A stretch of DNA of 64,000 nucleotides. Origin: Aquibium oceanicum. Lineage in GTDB: Bacteria > Pseudomonadota > Alphaproteobacteria > Rhizobiales > Rhizobiaceae. A program made the translations under genes and the position numbers. Location: contig NZ_CP018171.1 of the NCBI RefSeq assembly GCF_001889605.1, positions 4,486,501 through 4,550,500 on the forward strand, given 5' to 3'. Below, one piece after another: positions 8,425 to 16,840 of the stretch (its first letter is position 1; every line of letters starts with the position of its first letter). The notes beneath the pieces were generated by a model. It searched no databases. It had not been told where the DNA came from and saw nothing but the letters and a program-made list of their open reading frames with translations.

Positions 8425-9603
8425 CTAGTCGGCAGGCACAGAAAAGCCTGCCGGCCAGTGATCGGGATTGTGCTGACCCAGGCCGGGTGCTTTCGAGTCT
8501 GAGCGGTAGCGCACGCCGTCGAAGGTGATCGGGGTGCCAACCAGCGGCAGCGTGTCCTCGGCACACGGCGTCAGCATGCCGAGAGCCTTGGTCTGCTCGC
8601 TGTCCGAAACACCCGCGACGTCGAGCAGCGGCGAGTTCGGCACCCCCGCGTCGTCAAGTGCCGCGCAGACGTCTTCCAGCGAGCGATCCGCCAAGGCCGC
8701 CATGATGGTGCCAATAACCAGATCCCTGTGCTTCACGCGTCCGGCATTCGTGCGTAGTTCGGCGTTGTCTGCGAGATCCGAAATGCCCAGTGCAGCCACG
8801 AGCTTCGCAAACAGACGGTCATTTCCCGCCGCAATCATCACAGCGCCCGTGGCAGTCGCGAAGACCTGATACGGGACGATCTCCGCGGACCCGGATCCCT
8901 GCGGCTTGCGCACTTCGCCCGTGGCGAGATACCCGGCAAGCGGAACAGTCATCCATGCGACGCCGGTTTCGTAGAGCGACGTCCCGATATTGCGACCCGC
9001 GCCATCGCCGCGCCTGCCCACCAGCGCCGCGAGCAAGCCGATGACCGCCCACAGCGCCGTACCCATGTCGACGATCGATACGCCGACCCGAACCGGCGGA
9101 CGGTCAGCCTCACCTGTGATGCTCATGATGCCCGCCGACGCCTGGACAAGGGGATCGTAGCCCGGCTTCTCCTTCATCGGGCCGACCGAGCCGAACGCAC
9201 CAATGTCACACCAGATGAGCGAAGGTTTCAAAGACATAAGGTCTTCTGCGGCGAGCCCGAACTTGCTCAGCAGGTTCGGGCGCAGATTCTGGATCACTGC
9301 ATCGGCCTCGTCCACGATCAGCTTGCGCAGTCGGTCCGCTTCTTCGGCAACGCTGAAATCGACCGTCACGCTTTCCTTGCCGCGGTTCAGTGCCGTGAAG
9401 ATGGTTGCCGCGCCGCCCCAATAGGGAGGACCCCAGCCGCGCGCATAGTCACCGGCCTGCGGGTTCTCGACCTTGATCACCCGCGCACCGAGATCGGCCA
9501 AGACCTGACCGGCATAGGGGGCGGCAACGCTGTGCCCGAGTTCGACGACCGTGATGCCGCGGAGCGGCCCCTCAGAAGACGGTGCAATGTTGAGACTAGG
9601 CAT
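8425..9603 (-). CDS. CaiB/BaiF family III CoA-transferase
   Basis: A 392-residue formyl-CoA-transferase-like enzyme that moves CoA between carboxylic acids. It shows the N-terminal LRGITVVELGHSVAAPYAGQVLADLGARVIKVE block, DYARGWGPP, and VRVGVSIVDMGTAL, whose Asp lines up with the nucleophile of formyl-CoA transferase (Asp169). It probably activates the acid that the acyl-CoA dehydrogenase then oxidises. ATG 9603 (MPSLNIAP) is preferred; the frame also opens at 9639, inside the operator. This is the first gene of the 9603-3201 operon and lies right behind the palindrome at 9639-9652. Confidence 0.88.
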   Translation of the reverse strand: MPSLNIAPSSEGPLRGITVVELGHSVAAPYAGQVLADLGARVIKVENPQAGDYARGWGPPYWGGAATIFTALNRGKESVTVDFSVAEEADRLRKLIVDEADAVIQNLRPNLLSKFGLAAEDLMSLKPSLIWCDIGAFGSVGPMKEKPGYDPLVQASAGIMSITGEADRPPVRVGVSIVDMGTALWAVIGLLAALVGRRGDGAGRNIGTSLYETGVAWMTVPLAGYLATGEVRKPQGSGSAEIVPYQVFATATGAVMIAAGNDRLFAKLVAALGISDLADNAELRTNAGRVKHRDLVIGTIMAALADRSLEDVCAALDDAGVPNSPLLDVAGVSDSEQTKALGMLTPCAEDTLPLVGTPITFDGVRYRSDSKAPGLGQHNPDHWPAGFSVPAD

Positions 9604-9638
9604 GCGTTGGCAGGTACTATGAGGCGAGATGCTTGTCA

Positions 9639-9652
9639 ATGAAACGTTTCAT
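9639..9652. promoter_or_regulatory. LacI-type palindromic operator, copy 1
   Basis: ATGAAACGTTTCAT is a perfect 14-base palindrome with the central CG and TGAAACG half-sites typical of LacI-family operators. It lies 36 bases upstream of the CoA-transferase start, in the 137-base gap that separates the two catabolic operons. The same palindrome, within an identical 17-base stretch, occurs at 20541-20554. No LacI-family gene is in the window. Confidence 0.75.
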
Positions 9653-9740
9653 GAAATCGCGACTGGCCGACCGGCGTTATGGAATTAGTCCCGCGGCGGT
9701 GGCCGTAGCGGCATCGACGCGGGCCTTGCCGACAGCCATT

Positions 9741-10526
9741 TCAGCGGCCTTTCCAGACTGGCTTTCGCTTCTCCAGATAGGCCTTCGCACCTTCGATGCG
9801 GTCTTCCGATGCATACGGGTTGGGCCCGACATTGAGGCGCAGTGCGGCCGACAAGGGGAGACCAAAGCTCTTGCGGGCCATTTCCTTGATGCGGCGCGTG
9901 CTGAGCGGCGCATTCGCCGCGATTGTCTCCGCCAGCTCCAAAGCGGCGGAAAGCGCTTCGCCCTGAGGCACGAGGCGACCCACGAGCCCCCATCGCTCCG
10001 CTTCCTGCGCGGTGCACAGACGGCCGGTGAACAGCAGCTCATAGGCGATCGAGGGGGGAATGGTGCGGGGCAGGACCACGCTGCCGAAAAGCGCACCCAT
10101 GCCGACCTTCGCCTCCGGAAACCCAAGCCGGGCCGTTTCGACCGCCAGCAGGATGTCGCATGCCAGCGTGAGTTCCAATCCTCCGGCGACCGCCGACCCG
10201 TTGAGTGCCGCGATGACCGGCTTTCCGACCTCGGACACCACCTCGTACACCAGCCTGTCGGAGGTGCTCATCGGCCCAAGGCCGCGATCGTTCCGCGGGG
10301 CTTCGTTGAGGTCGCTTCCAGAGCAGAATGCGCGGTCGCCCATGCCGGTGATCACGATGACCCGGACCTCCGGGTCCGCATCGGCATCCAGAAATGCATC
10401 GATGAGCTGCTCGCGCATGGCGTATGTCATGGCGTTGCTGCGCTGCGGGCGGTTCATCGTGAGCAGCCTGATGTGCCCTTTCTCCGCAATCAGCAGTTCG
10501 CGATCCGCTTCGTCGGTCCCGTCCAT
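9741..10526 (-). CDS. Enoyl-CoA hydratase/isomerase (crotonase family)
   Basis: A 261-residue crotonase-fold protein. Motifs are the oxyanion-hole CSGSDLNE, AVAGGLELTLACD with the first catalytic Glu, and FPEAKVGMGALFGSVVLPR with a Glu at the second position. ATG 10526 (MDGTDEADR) is chosen over the frame's earlier codon because GGGAGG sits six to seven bases ahead of it. It is the last gene of the 20370-9741 operon, following the zinc alcohol dehydrogenase by 11 bases. It could hydrate a 2-enoyl-CoA; substrate unknown. Confidence 0.88.
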   Translation of the reverse strand: MDGTDEADRELLIAEKGHIRLLTMNRPQRSNAMTYAMREQLIDAFLDADADPEVRVIVITGMGDRAFCSGSDLNEAPRNDRGLGPMSTSDRLVYEVVSEVGKPVIAALNGSAVAGGLELTLACDILLAVETARLGFPEAKVGMGALFGSVVLPRTIPPSIAYELLFTGRLCTAQEAERWGLVGRLVPQGEALSAALELAETIAANAPLSTRRIKEMARKSFGLPLSAALRLNVGPNPYASEDRIEGAKAYLEKRKPVWKGR

Positions 10527-10537
10527 GTGGTCCTCCC

Positions 10538-11566
10538 TCACGGAATGAGCACGACGCGGCCCAGCAACTCGTCGGATTCCGAAAGCCGGTGGGCTTCGGC
10601 GGCCTCCGAGAGCGGAAGCGTCTTGGCGACCAGCGGGCGGATCTGGCCGGCTGCGACCATGCGCAGCGCCATCTGCAGTTGCCTGCGCGACGTGCTGACC
10701 GCGCTGCGGATTTCCAGCCCCCGCCGGTAGATGCTGGTCATCTTGACCTCGACCGGCTTGCCGGTGACGTCGCCGACGAGGACGATGCGTCCGCCCAGAA
10801 CGACGGCCCGCAGCGCCTGCTGGAAGGCAGGGCCGCCGACCGTGTCGATGACCACGTCGACACCACCTGCCCCGCTGGCTTCGCGCACCGCCTTCGCGAA
10901 CTGGCCGTCGGGCGCCACCACAACGGCATCGGCCCCGAGCTCCTTGAGCATGGGGGCCTTCCGTCCGTCACGGGTCGTTGCGATCACAAAGGCACCGACC
11001 GCTTTCGCGATCTGGACAGCATGCGTGCCGACGCCGCCCATGCCGGTAACCAGCACTCGCTCGCCGATCCTTACCAGACCGGTATCGCAGACAGCGTTGT
11101 AGGCCGTCCCCACCGGGCAGCCCACGATGGAGGCGGTGACATAGTCGACGCCTTCTGGCAGCTGGCAGAGATTGTCGTCGTTGACCAGGACGAGCTCGGC
11201 ATAACCGCCCATCGCCTGATTGCCGAGGAAGCGCAGATCCGCGCAAAGGGTCTCGCGATCAGTACGGCACTTGGAGCAATGACCGCAGACGTATTCGCGC
11301 TGCGTGGACACGACCCGGTCGCCGATCTGGAAACCGCGGGCGCGCGGTCCCAACCCCACGACCTCGCCGGAGATCTCGTGGCCCAGTACAAGCGGGCTGT
11401 GCAGCTCGCGCGTCGGCGGCGCGCGGCGCACAAGGAGGTCGCGACGGCAGACACCGCAAGCGTGCACCTTTACGAGCACATGCCGCCCCGTTGGCACCGG
11501 ATCGTCCATCGTCTCGTAGGACAGACCGCTTGGCTCGCCGTGGTCGCGGACAATGACTGCCTTCAT
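10538..11566 (-). CDS. Zinc-dependent alcohol dehydrogenase (MDR superfamily)
   Basis: A 342-residue medium-chain dehydrogenase oxidising an alcohol or reducing an aldehyde or ketone with NAD(P). The catalytic-zinc Cys is in HACGVCRRD and the GHE motif in LVLGHEISGEV. The structural-zinc cluster CGHCSKCRTDRETLC is complete. A Rossmann fold follows at VLVTGMGGVGTHAVQIAKA. Start ATG 11566 (MKAVIVRDHGEP) overlaps the stop of the MaoC gene by four bases (ATGA); the long upstream extension of the frame is not real. It is translationally coupled to the split hydratase, so it may oxidise the hydroxyl made by that enzyme. Confidence 0.9.
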   Translation of the reverse strand: MKAVIVRDHGEPSGLSYETMDDPVPTGRHVLVKVHACGVCRRDLLVRRAPPTRELHSPLVLGHEISGEVVGLGPRARGFQIGDRVVSTQREYVCGHCSKCRTDRETLCADLRFLGNQAMGGYAELVLVNDDNLCQLPEGVDYVTASIVGCPVGTAYNAVCDTGLVRIGERVLVTGMGGVGTHAVQIAKAVGAFVIATTRDGRKAPMLKELGADAVVVAPDGQFAKAVREASGAGGVDVVIDTVGGPAFQQALRAVVLGGRIVLVGDVTGKPVEVKMTSIYRRGLEIRSAVSTSRRQLQMALRMVAAGQIRPLVAKTLPLSEAAEAHRLSESDELLGRVVLIP

Positions 11567-12033
11567 GAAGCGCCTCGAATGTCTTGCTGTGATAGTGCGG
11601 CCGAAGCCAGTTCGATCGTTGCGGCGGCGTCGGAGATCACGACAGTACCGTCCGTCTTTCTCGCCGTGAGCACCGCGTCCACCAGACCCGCGCCCGACTG
11701 AGCGGACTTCGACACGACGCGGCCCTCGAAGACCACGGTCTCGCCGGCAAATACCGGCTGGCGCTGGCGGTAGCCGAGGCGCCGCAGATAGGCGTCGTCG
11801 CCGCCCCACGACATCATCATGCGGGCCATGAGTGCGCCCAGCATCTGACCATCCGCCACTGGCGCCGGCATGCCGAAGCGTCGAACGAACTCCGTGTCGT
11901 AGTGGTAGGGATGAAAGTCCCAGGTGGCAGCCGCGTATCGGACAAGAGACGTCAGGCTGAACTGGAACTCGATCGGCGTTTCCGCATCGCCGATGCGGAC
12001 GTCCTCGAAGCGCATTGTGCGTGAGGTGCTCAC
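11563..12033 (-). CDS. MaoC-like (hot-dog fold) dehydratase subunit
   Basis: A 156-residue hot-dog protein. The segment RYAAATWDFHPYHYD resembles the MaoC catalytic loop with its Asp/His pair, and the VADGQMLGALMARMM helix follows. It is translationally coupled to the FAS1-like hot-dog gene upstream (4-base overlap) and the alcohol dehydrogenase downstream (4-base overlap). Such split pairs act as heteromeric (R)-specific enoyl-CoA hydratases, with this kind of partner supplying the catalytic residues. Substrates of known relatives include mesaconyl-CoA-like and steroid side-chain enoyl-CoAs. The present one is unknown. Confidence 0.85.
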   Translation of the reverse strand: MSTSRTMRFEDVRIGDAETPIEFQFSLTSLVRYAAATWDFHPYHYDTEFVRRFGMPAPVADGQMLGALMARMMMSWGGDDAYLRRLGYRQRQPVFAGETVVFEGRVVSKSAQSGAGLVDAVLTARKTDGTVVISDAAATIELASAALSQQDIRGAS

Positions 12034-12515
12034 TTCAGATACACGTTGGCTTCCACGTTTGTGGCCAGCGTCTCGCCGTTCTGGTTGGTGTAGTCCGCAC
12101 GCGACGTCACGAAGACAGCGGAGTCTCCGCCGCGCGTCCGACGTTCAACGATGTCCACGATCCTCCACGTCACGGAGACGCGATCTCCTGGCCTCGCCGG
12201 CTGGACGAACTCGTAGGTGTTGCCGCTGCGCATGAACCGGCGTCCCTCGAGTGGGAGATCCCACTCGACGCCGTCGGAGCCGCGACCCGGCTCGCCCCCG
12301 AGAATCTGGTTGGTCTCGCAGATCAGCGTGGGCGGCGCGATCATGCCACGGTGCTTGCTGAGACCGGCGCGCGCGGTGTCGCTGTAGAGCGGATTGGCGT
12401 CTTCGGTCGCCAGCGCGAAGTAGCGCACCGCCGCCTCGCCTAATGGCTCCGGTGCGGTGAATGTCTGCTCTCTGCCGACGTGAGCAAGCAGGCGCTCGTC
12501 GAGATCCTCGCTCAT
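12030..12515 (-). CDS. FAS1-like dehydratase-domain protein (MaoC partner subunit)
   Basis: A 161-residue hot-dog protein of the N-terminal FAS1-like dehydratase type. It has the family's AVRYFALATEDANPLYSD segment, then APPTLICETNQIL and a C-terminal strand pair ending NQNGETLATNVEANVYLK. It starts at ATG 12515 (MSEDLDERL), overlapping the tandem RidA stop by four bases. The longer upstream frame is a shadow of the RidA gene. It presumably forms a two-subunit hydratase with the next gene, which overlaps it by four bases. Confidence 0.82.
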   Translation of the reverse strand: MSEDLDERLLAHVGREQTFTAPEPLGEAAVRYFALATEDANPLYSDTARAGLSKHRGMIAPPTLICETNQILGGEPGRGSDGVEWDLPLEGRRFMRSGNTYEFVQPARPGDRVSVTWRIVDIVERRTRGGDSAVFVTSRADYTNQNGETLATNVEANVYLK

Positions 12516-13468
12516 CCGGCAACTCCCGGATGCACCTGCGCCGCCACTTCCACGACGATCAGCGCACCCGGCCTCGTGAGGCCTTCGCAGACCACGCCGG
12601 TCGCAGCGGGAAACGGCTCGGAGAACATGTCCCGACGGACCTGTGCCGTGTCCCGGTAGGAGGTCAGTGCCTCCGGAGTGATGAACTCCGTCGTCTTGAG
12701 GACGTCGTCGAAGCTGCTGCCGGCCGCATCGAGCATCCGCCCGAGGCGCTCGTATGCGTCCCTGCATTGAGCGCCTATGCCATCAAGCGCGGGATCGCCG
12801 GTAACGGAAAGGAAGACCACGTTTGACGGACCTGGCCGTGCAATCGTCGTCTCGATCTGAACGCCTTCGCCGCCGTTCGAAAGGCAGGGACATATGATGG
12901 CGGCGTGACCCTCCGGCAAAGTCAGTGCCGGTGCCTTTTCGCCAGGCGCCACGAACTGCGTCTGGCGCAACACGGTGGCGCCGTCTCGCATCACATCGCC
13001 GAGCGCCCGTTCTGCATCTTCGCCCGTCGCGCCGAACACGGACGGCAAGTGCTGAAAGCCATGCACTCCCGGTACGAAGGCCTCGACTTCGAGGAGCGCG
13101 TGCTCGCGCAGCAGCCGCTTGACGACTATGTCCGTGGAAACGACCGACGGGCCGAGCAGGCTGCGCTGCAGCGCATCGAGAGCCGGAACATCCGCAAGCA
13201 CGTCGGAACGGATGTAACGCACGACGCGTGTGATGTCGCCGAGCCCTTTTCGGGCCGGGTCCAGGCACAGCCTTATCTTGTCGAACACGATTTCCGCCTG
13301 CTCGACCAGGCCTCCGTCCACCACCATCTTGTTGGTGTCGGCTTCGTGGCGCACAGCCGTGCACCCCGACATCCAGATGCCGCTGTCGGCAATCACGCCC
13401 AACGAGAAGGCGAAGCGCCGATAGTCCAGATAAGGGAAGTATTCTGGCTGCAGGGTCTGCCGGGTCAT
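12512..13468 (-). CDS. Tandem RidA/YjgF-fold protein
   Basis: A 318-residue protein made of two Rid domains in tandem, about residues 15-155 and 180-315; ordinary RidA is about 130 residues. Typical RidA hydrolyses reactive enamine/imine intermediates using an Arg equivalent to Arg105 of E. coli RidA. By hand alignment this position is His in the first domain (REHALLEVEAF) and not Arg in the second (GALIVVEVA). It is therefore more like the non-archetypal Rid subfamilies, often found in catabolic operons with poorly known function. ATG 13468 lies two bases after the stop of the preceding enoyl-CoA isomerase gene and behind GGAAGGGA. Confidence 0.8.
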   Translation of the reverse strand: MTRQTLQPEYFPYLDYRRFAFSLGVIADSGIWMSGCTAVRHEADTNKMVVDGGLVEQAEIVFDKIRLCLDPARKGLGDITRVVRYIRSDVLADVPALDALQRSLLGPSVVSTDIVVKRLLREHALLEVEAFVPGVHGFQHLPSVFGATGEDAERALGDVMRDGATVLRQTQFVAPGEKAPALTLPEGHAAIICPCLSNGGEGVQIETTIARPGPSNVVFLSVTGDPALDGIGAQCRDAYERLGRMLDAAGSSFDDVLKTTEFITPEALTSYRDTAQVRRDMFSEPFPAATGVVCEGLTRPGALIVVEVAAQVHPGVAG

Positions 13469-13470
13469 CG

Positions 13471-14286
13471 TCAACGTCCCTTCCAAACCGGCGTACGTCT
13501 CTCGCCATACGCTCTCAGAGCTTCGTGGTGATCCTCGGTGGCGCCAACGAACTCCTGGGCCTTGGCAACCAGGCGCGCCGAATCCTCCAGCGTCTGCCCG
13601 ATCGATTCACCCAGCACCAATTTGAAAGTCTGCACCGTCAGCGGCGGGCAGTTCTGGCTGATCTCCAGCGCCAGCGCGCGGCTGGTCGCCATCAGCTGTT
13701 CCGGCGCCACGACGTGGCCCACGAAGCCGATCTCCTTGGCTCGGGCGGCGTCGATCGTGCGCCCGGTAACGCCCCATTCAAAAGCATTGGCGTAGCCGAT
13801 CAGCTGCTGCACGAGGGCGAGGCTCATGTCGTCGGGGACTATACCGCGGCGCACGAATACCCAGCCGAACTTGGCCTCCGACGAGGCGATCCGGATATCG
13901 CATCCGGCGGCGAGGCCGATCCCGGAGCCAACGGCGGGACCGTTTACGGCCGCGATCGCCGGCTTCGACAGACTCCGCAGGCTGTTGACCACCTTGCGGA
14001 TACCCACGTCGATGGGCGACAGCTGGTCGCGCGGCGACGGCGCTTCGGCTTCGAGAACCTTGCCCTTCTCGATCATCTTCTTGATGTTGCCGCCTGAGCA
14101 GAAGATGCGCCCCGAGCCGGTGAGGATCATCACGCGCGCGGACGGGTCGCGGTCGATGCGCTCGACCTCCGCGACGATCTCCTCGTTCATTTCCGGGCTG
14201 ACGGCGTTCTTGGCCTCGGGATCATTCAACGTCACCGTTACGATGCCGTGCTCGTCCTGTTCCGTGATGATGTATCGATAGCCCAT
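13471..14286 (-). CDS. Crotonase-family enoyl-CoA isomerase/hydratase lacking both canonical Glu
   Basis: A 271-residue crotonase-fold protein with the oxyanion-hole motif FCSGGNIKK. It differs from the other two in the window. The first catalytic Glu position reads GSGIGLAAGCD, without Glu. The second region reads FVRRGIVPDDMSLALV, with Asp instead of Glu. That pattern recalls isomerases such as PaaG, where an Asp is the base. Isomerisation or ring or epoxide chemistry is thus more likely than simple hydration. Its start overlaps the long C-terminal tail of the upstream CoA-transferase frame by 65 bases. Confidence 0.85.
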   Translation of the reverse strand: MGYRYIITEQDEHGIVTVTLNDPEAKNAVSPEMNEEIVAEVERIDRDPSARVMILTGSGRIFCSGGNIKKMIEKGKVLEAEAPSPRDQLSPIDVGIRKVVNSLRSLSKPAIAAVNGPAVGSGIGLAAGCDIRIASSEAKFGWVFVRRGIVPDDMSLALVQQLIGYANAFEWGVTGRTIDAARAKEIGFVGHVVAPEQLMATSRALALEISQNCPPLTVQTFKLVLGESIGQTLEDSARLVAKAQEFVGATEDHHEALRAYGERRTPVWKGR

Positions 14287-15574
14287 GTAGTCCCCGTCTA
14301 TTCCGAAACGCAGCTGGAGGGCCTGGTGGCGTCCCAGCGCGCAAAGGAAGCCATGTGAGTATTCGGTCGCGTTCCATCTGCTCGTATTCGGCCTCGGTTC
14401 GCCCGAGCAATCCGATGATGATTTCCCGACTGTGCTCGCCTAGCAGCGGTGCGCGGGTTGACCGCGTACCCAGGCTGTCCATGGTCCACGGAAGACCGAG
14501 GTGGCGATGGCGGTTCGCTACGGGATGGTCGATGCTGACAACCATGCCCCGCGCATCGAGCTGGGGATTATCCAACAGCTCGTCGGAGCGAAGCACAGGG
14601 CCTGCCATCACGCCCGCAGTCTGGAGCTGGACCACCATCTCGTAGAGATCGTGTGCCGACGTGCAGGACGCGACTTCGGCATCCAGCGCCTCGACATTCT
14701 TCAGACGCGCCGGCGCATTGGCGAAGCGTGCATCGGAAGCGAGGTCGGTGCGTCCCACAACGTTGCAGAACGCCTGCCATGACTGGTCGTCCGCAATGCT
14801 CAATGCCAGCCAACGATCCTCGCCAGCCGCCGGATAAATACCGTGCGGGGCCTTTTGCCTGTCGCGGTTTCCGACGCGGCGCGGCTCCACGCCGTTCATC
14901 GTGAGGTCGATGACAGCTTCGGGTATCAGCGTGAGCATCGCCTCGTACATGGCGACGTCGACATACTGGCCGAGCCCCGTATGTGTACGATGTTCCAGAG
15001 CGGCCAGTATGGCAAAGGCGGCGTAGATACCGCTCAGCGGGTCGGGCAGCACGCTGCCCATGATCCGCGGCCCGCTATCGACATAGCCGGTGACATCCGC
15101 AACGCCGCTGAACAGGTTGACCGTCGAATGCAGGCCGCGCCCATCCTTCATCGGTCCCGTTCTGCCGAATGCGCCGTTGGAGATCATCACGATTCCGGGA
15201 TTGATGCGCGCCAGCACATCGTAGCCGAAGCCGAGCTTTTCGATCACTCCCGTGGCGAAATTCTCGACGACGACGTCGCACACCGCGACGAGTTCGTGAA
15301 CGATCCGCTTCCCCTCTTGTGTCGCGAGGTCCAGCGTGAGGCTCTTCTTGGTGGCGTAAAGGCTGTTGAAGTAGCCGCTTGCGTTGCGGTTGCCTTCCTG
15401 CCCCTCCTCGAACGGCGGTGCGCCGCGCGCCGTGAGACGCGAGCTCGACTCTATCGAAATGATCTCCGCGCCCAGCTGACCGAGCCAGAGCGTACAGAAG
15501 GGGATCGCCACGAACTGCCCGAAATCGAGCACGCGAATGCCTTCGAGCGGCAGTGGCTTGGGGGAGGTGCTCAT
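14222..15574 (-). CDS. CaiB/BaiF family III CoA-transferase, subunit 1 of an adjacent pair
   Basis: A 450-residue CoA-transferase, longer than the usual 390-410. It has the IRVLDFGQFVAIPFCTLWLGQLGAEIISIE start, VVENFATGVIEKLGFGYD, and GSVLPDPLSGIYAA carrying the presumed nucleophilic Asp. The conserved protein appears to end near the EYEQMERDRIL region. The remaining about 36 residues are Arg/Gly/Pro-rich and lie partly inside the next gene. In another frame from about 14350 the sequence would stop at 14298, 11 bases before the next ATG, so a frameshift near 14350 is possible. Its start overlaps the stop of the next CoA-transferase by four bases (ATGA). Confidence 0.83.
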   Translation of the reverse strand: MSTSPKPLPLEGIRVLDFGQFVAIPFCTLWLGQLGAEIISIESSSRLTARGAPPFEEGQEGNRNASGYFNSLYATKKSLTLDLATQEGKRIVHELVAVCDVVVENFATGVIEKLGFGYDVLARINPGIVMISNGAFGRTGPMKDGRGLHSTVNLFSGVADVTGYVDSGPRIMGSVLPDPLSGIYAAFAILAALEHRTHTGLGQYVDVAMYEAMLTLIPEAVIDLTMNGVEPRRVGNRDRQKAPHGIYPAAGEDRWLALSIADDQSWQAFCNVVGRTDLASDARFANAPARLKNVEALDAEVASCTSAHDLYEMVVQLQTAGVMAGPVLRSDELLDNPQLDARGMVVSIDHPVANRHRHLGLPWTMDSLGTRSTRAPLLGEHSREIIIGLLGRTEAEYEQMERDRILTWLPLRAGTPPGPPAAFRNRRGLHGLSIHHHGTGRARHRNGDVE

Positions 15575-16809
15575 GCGACTTCCCCGATCGGCGCAATGCC
15601 TGCATCGTCTTCAGGCGAAAAGCGTGGCGCCGGGCGACGAAGGCTCCACGGTGTCGCCGCCATTTTGAACGGCGCGCCAGGCATCTGCGCCGGCCTGTTT
15701 CCGACCGAAAAATCGACGAGGCTCGCCCTGTCTCGGGCATGATCGGATTCGGCCATCTGGCGGATCGAGTGGAACGGGAACATCATGAGCCCGTACCGCT
15801 CTCCGATGCTCTGCAACTGAGCACGCGTACAGCCCATTGCCCACGTAGCCAGCCTTTCCCTCAACTCGATCCAGTTCCTGGCCCTTGCCGGCTCGGTAGC
15901 GAAATCGGCGCTACGCGCCCATTCGGGATTACCCATCGCCTCTGCGAGGCGGTTCCAGTGTATGTCCATCGGTGCCGCGATCGTGACGTAGCCGTCCTGG
16001 CACGAAAGGTAGAAGTTCGGCATGCGCCCAATGGAAGTCGGATTGAGGAGCCGGTTGTAGACCGCGCTGCCGTACGAAGCCGGCATGAGATCCCTGATCT
16101 GCACAGCCGCGGACGCAGCCTGAAAGCTGAGGTCGAGATGGCAGCCCTCACCGGTATGTCGCCGGCCCGTCACGGCCGTCATCACGGCAACGGCCGCGGA
16201 GGCCCCGGCGATCGTCTCGCTTGCAAAGCAGGAGGGGTGCAGCGGCGGCTCACCGTCGAGGTCTTCGGCAGCATCCGGAATGCCGGGCGTACCATAAGCC
16301 ATGCCGCTCGCGGCATAGGCGATCAGCTCGTCGCCCCTCCAGTCGCTCCAGGGACCGCCACGTCCGAAAGGCGAAAGCGTGGCCACGATCAGTCGGGGAT
16401 GGCGTCTGCGCAACGCCTCCGGGTCGCAGCCTGCCGCTCGCAGAACGTTAGGCGCGACGTCGGTGACGAAAATGTCGACCGACTTGAGAAGCCGGTCCAG
16501 CGCTTCGGCGCCTTCGCCCGCCTCCACGTCGAGCACAACGCCGCGCTTGTTGGCATTGAGATACATGAAGAGGCCGCTTGCATCCGGATCGGGCTTGCCG
16601 TCCGGGAACGGTCCACGCCTGCGTGTCGGGTCTCCTTGCGGCCTCTCGACCTTCACCACGTCCGCTCCGAAATCGGCAAGAAGCTTGGCGGTGTAGGCGG
16701 CAGCGGTGCCTTCTCCGAACTCCACGACGGACAGGGCGCCCAATGCCCCCCGCCCCAGTTGCGCGGCGTGTGTCTCGGGACGGGAGTTGTGTTCAGACGC
16801 GATAGTCAT
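15571..16809 (-). CDS. CaiB/BaiF family III CoA-transferase, subunit 2, catalytic Asp apparently replaced
   Basis: A 412-residue family III CoA-transferase: LSVVEFGEGTAAAYTAKLLADFGADVVKVE at the start, NANKRGVVLD, and ELIAYAASGMAYGTPG. At the nucleophile position, where relatives have Asp, hand alignment gives SETIAGASAAVAV, with Glu. It is coupled to a second CoA-transferase gene, and adjacent pairs of this family form heteromers in benzylsuccinate (BbsEF) and malate (SmtAB) activation, where one subunit can be non-catalytic. ATG 16809 (MTIASEHNSR) is used; the frame continues upstream over the permease gene without meaning. Confidence 0.85.
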   Translation of the reverse strand: MTIASEHNSRPETHAAQLGRGALGALSVVEFGEGTAAAYTAKLLADFGADVVKVERPQGDPTRRRGPFPDGKPDPDASGLFMYLNANKRGVVLDVEAGEGAEALDRLLKSVDIFVTDVAPNVLRAAGCDPEALRRRHPRLIVATLSPFGRGGPWSDWRGDELIAYAASGMAYGTPGIPDAAEDLDGEPPLHPSCFASETIAGASAAVAVMTAVTGRRHTGEGCHLDLSFQAASAAVQIRDLMPASYGSAVYNRLLNPTSIGRMPNFYLSCQDGYVTIAAPMDIHWNRLAEAMGNPEWARSADFATEPARARNWIELRERLATWAMGCTRAQLQSIGERYGLMMFPFHSIRQMAESDHARDRASLVDFSVGNRPAQMPGAPFKMAATPWSLRRPAPRFSPEDDAGIAPIGEVA

Positions 16810-16840
16810 GGGCTGTCCGTTGCATTCGGGGCTGCGGTAC

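Noticed and set aside
12516-12767. N-terminal extension of the FAS1-like dehydratase
   Set aside because: The extra residues are low-complexity and lie inside the RidA gene; ATG 12515 gives the normal domain and ATGA coupling.
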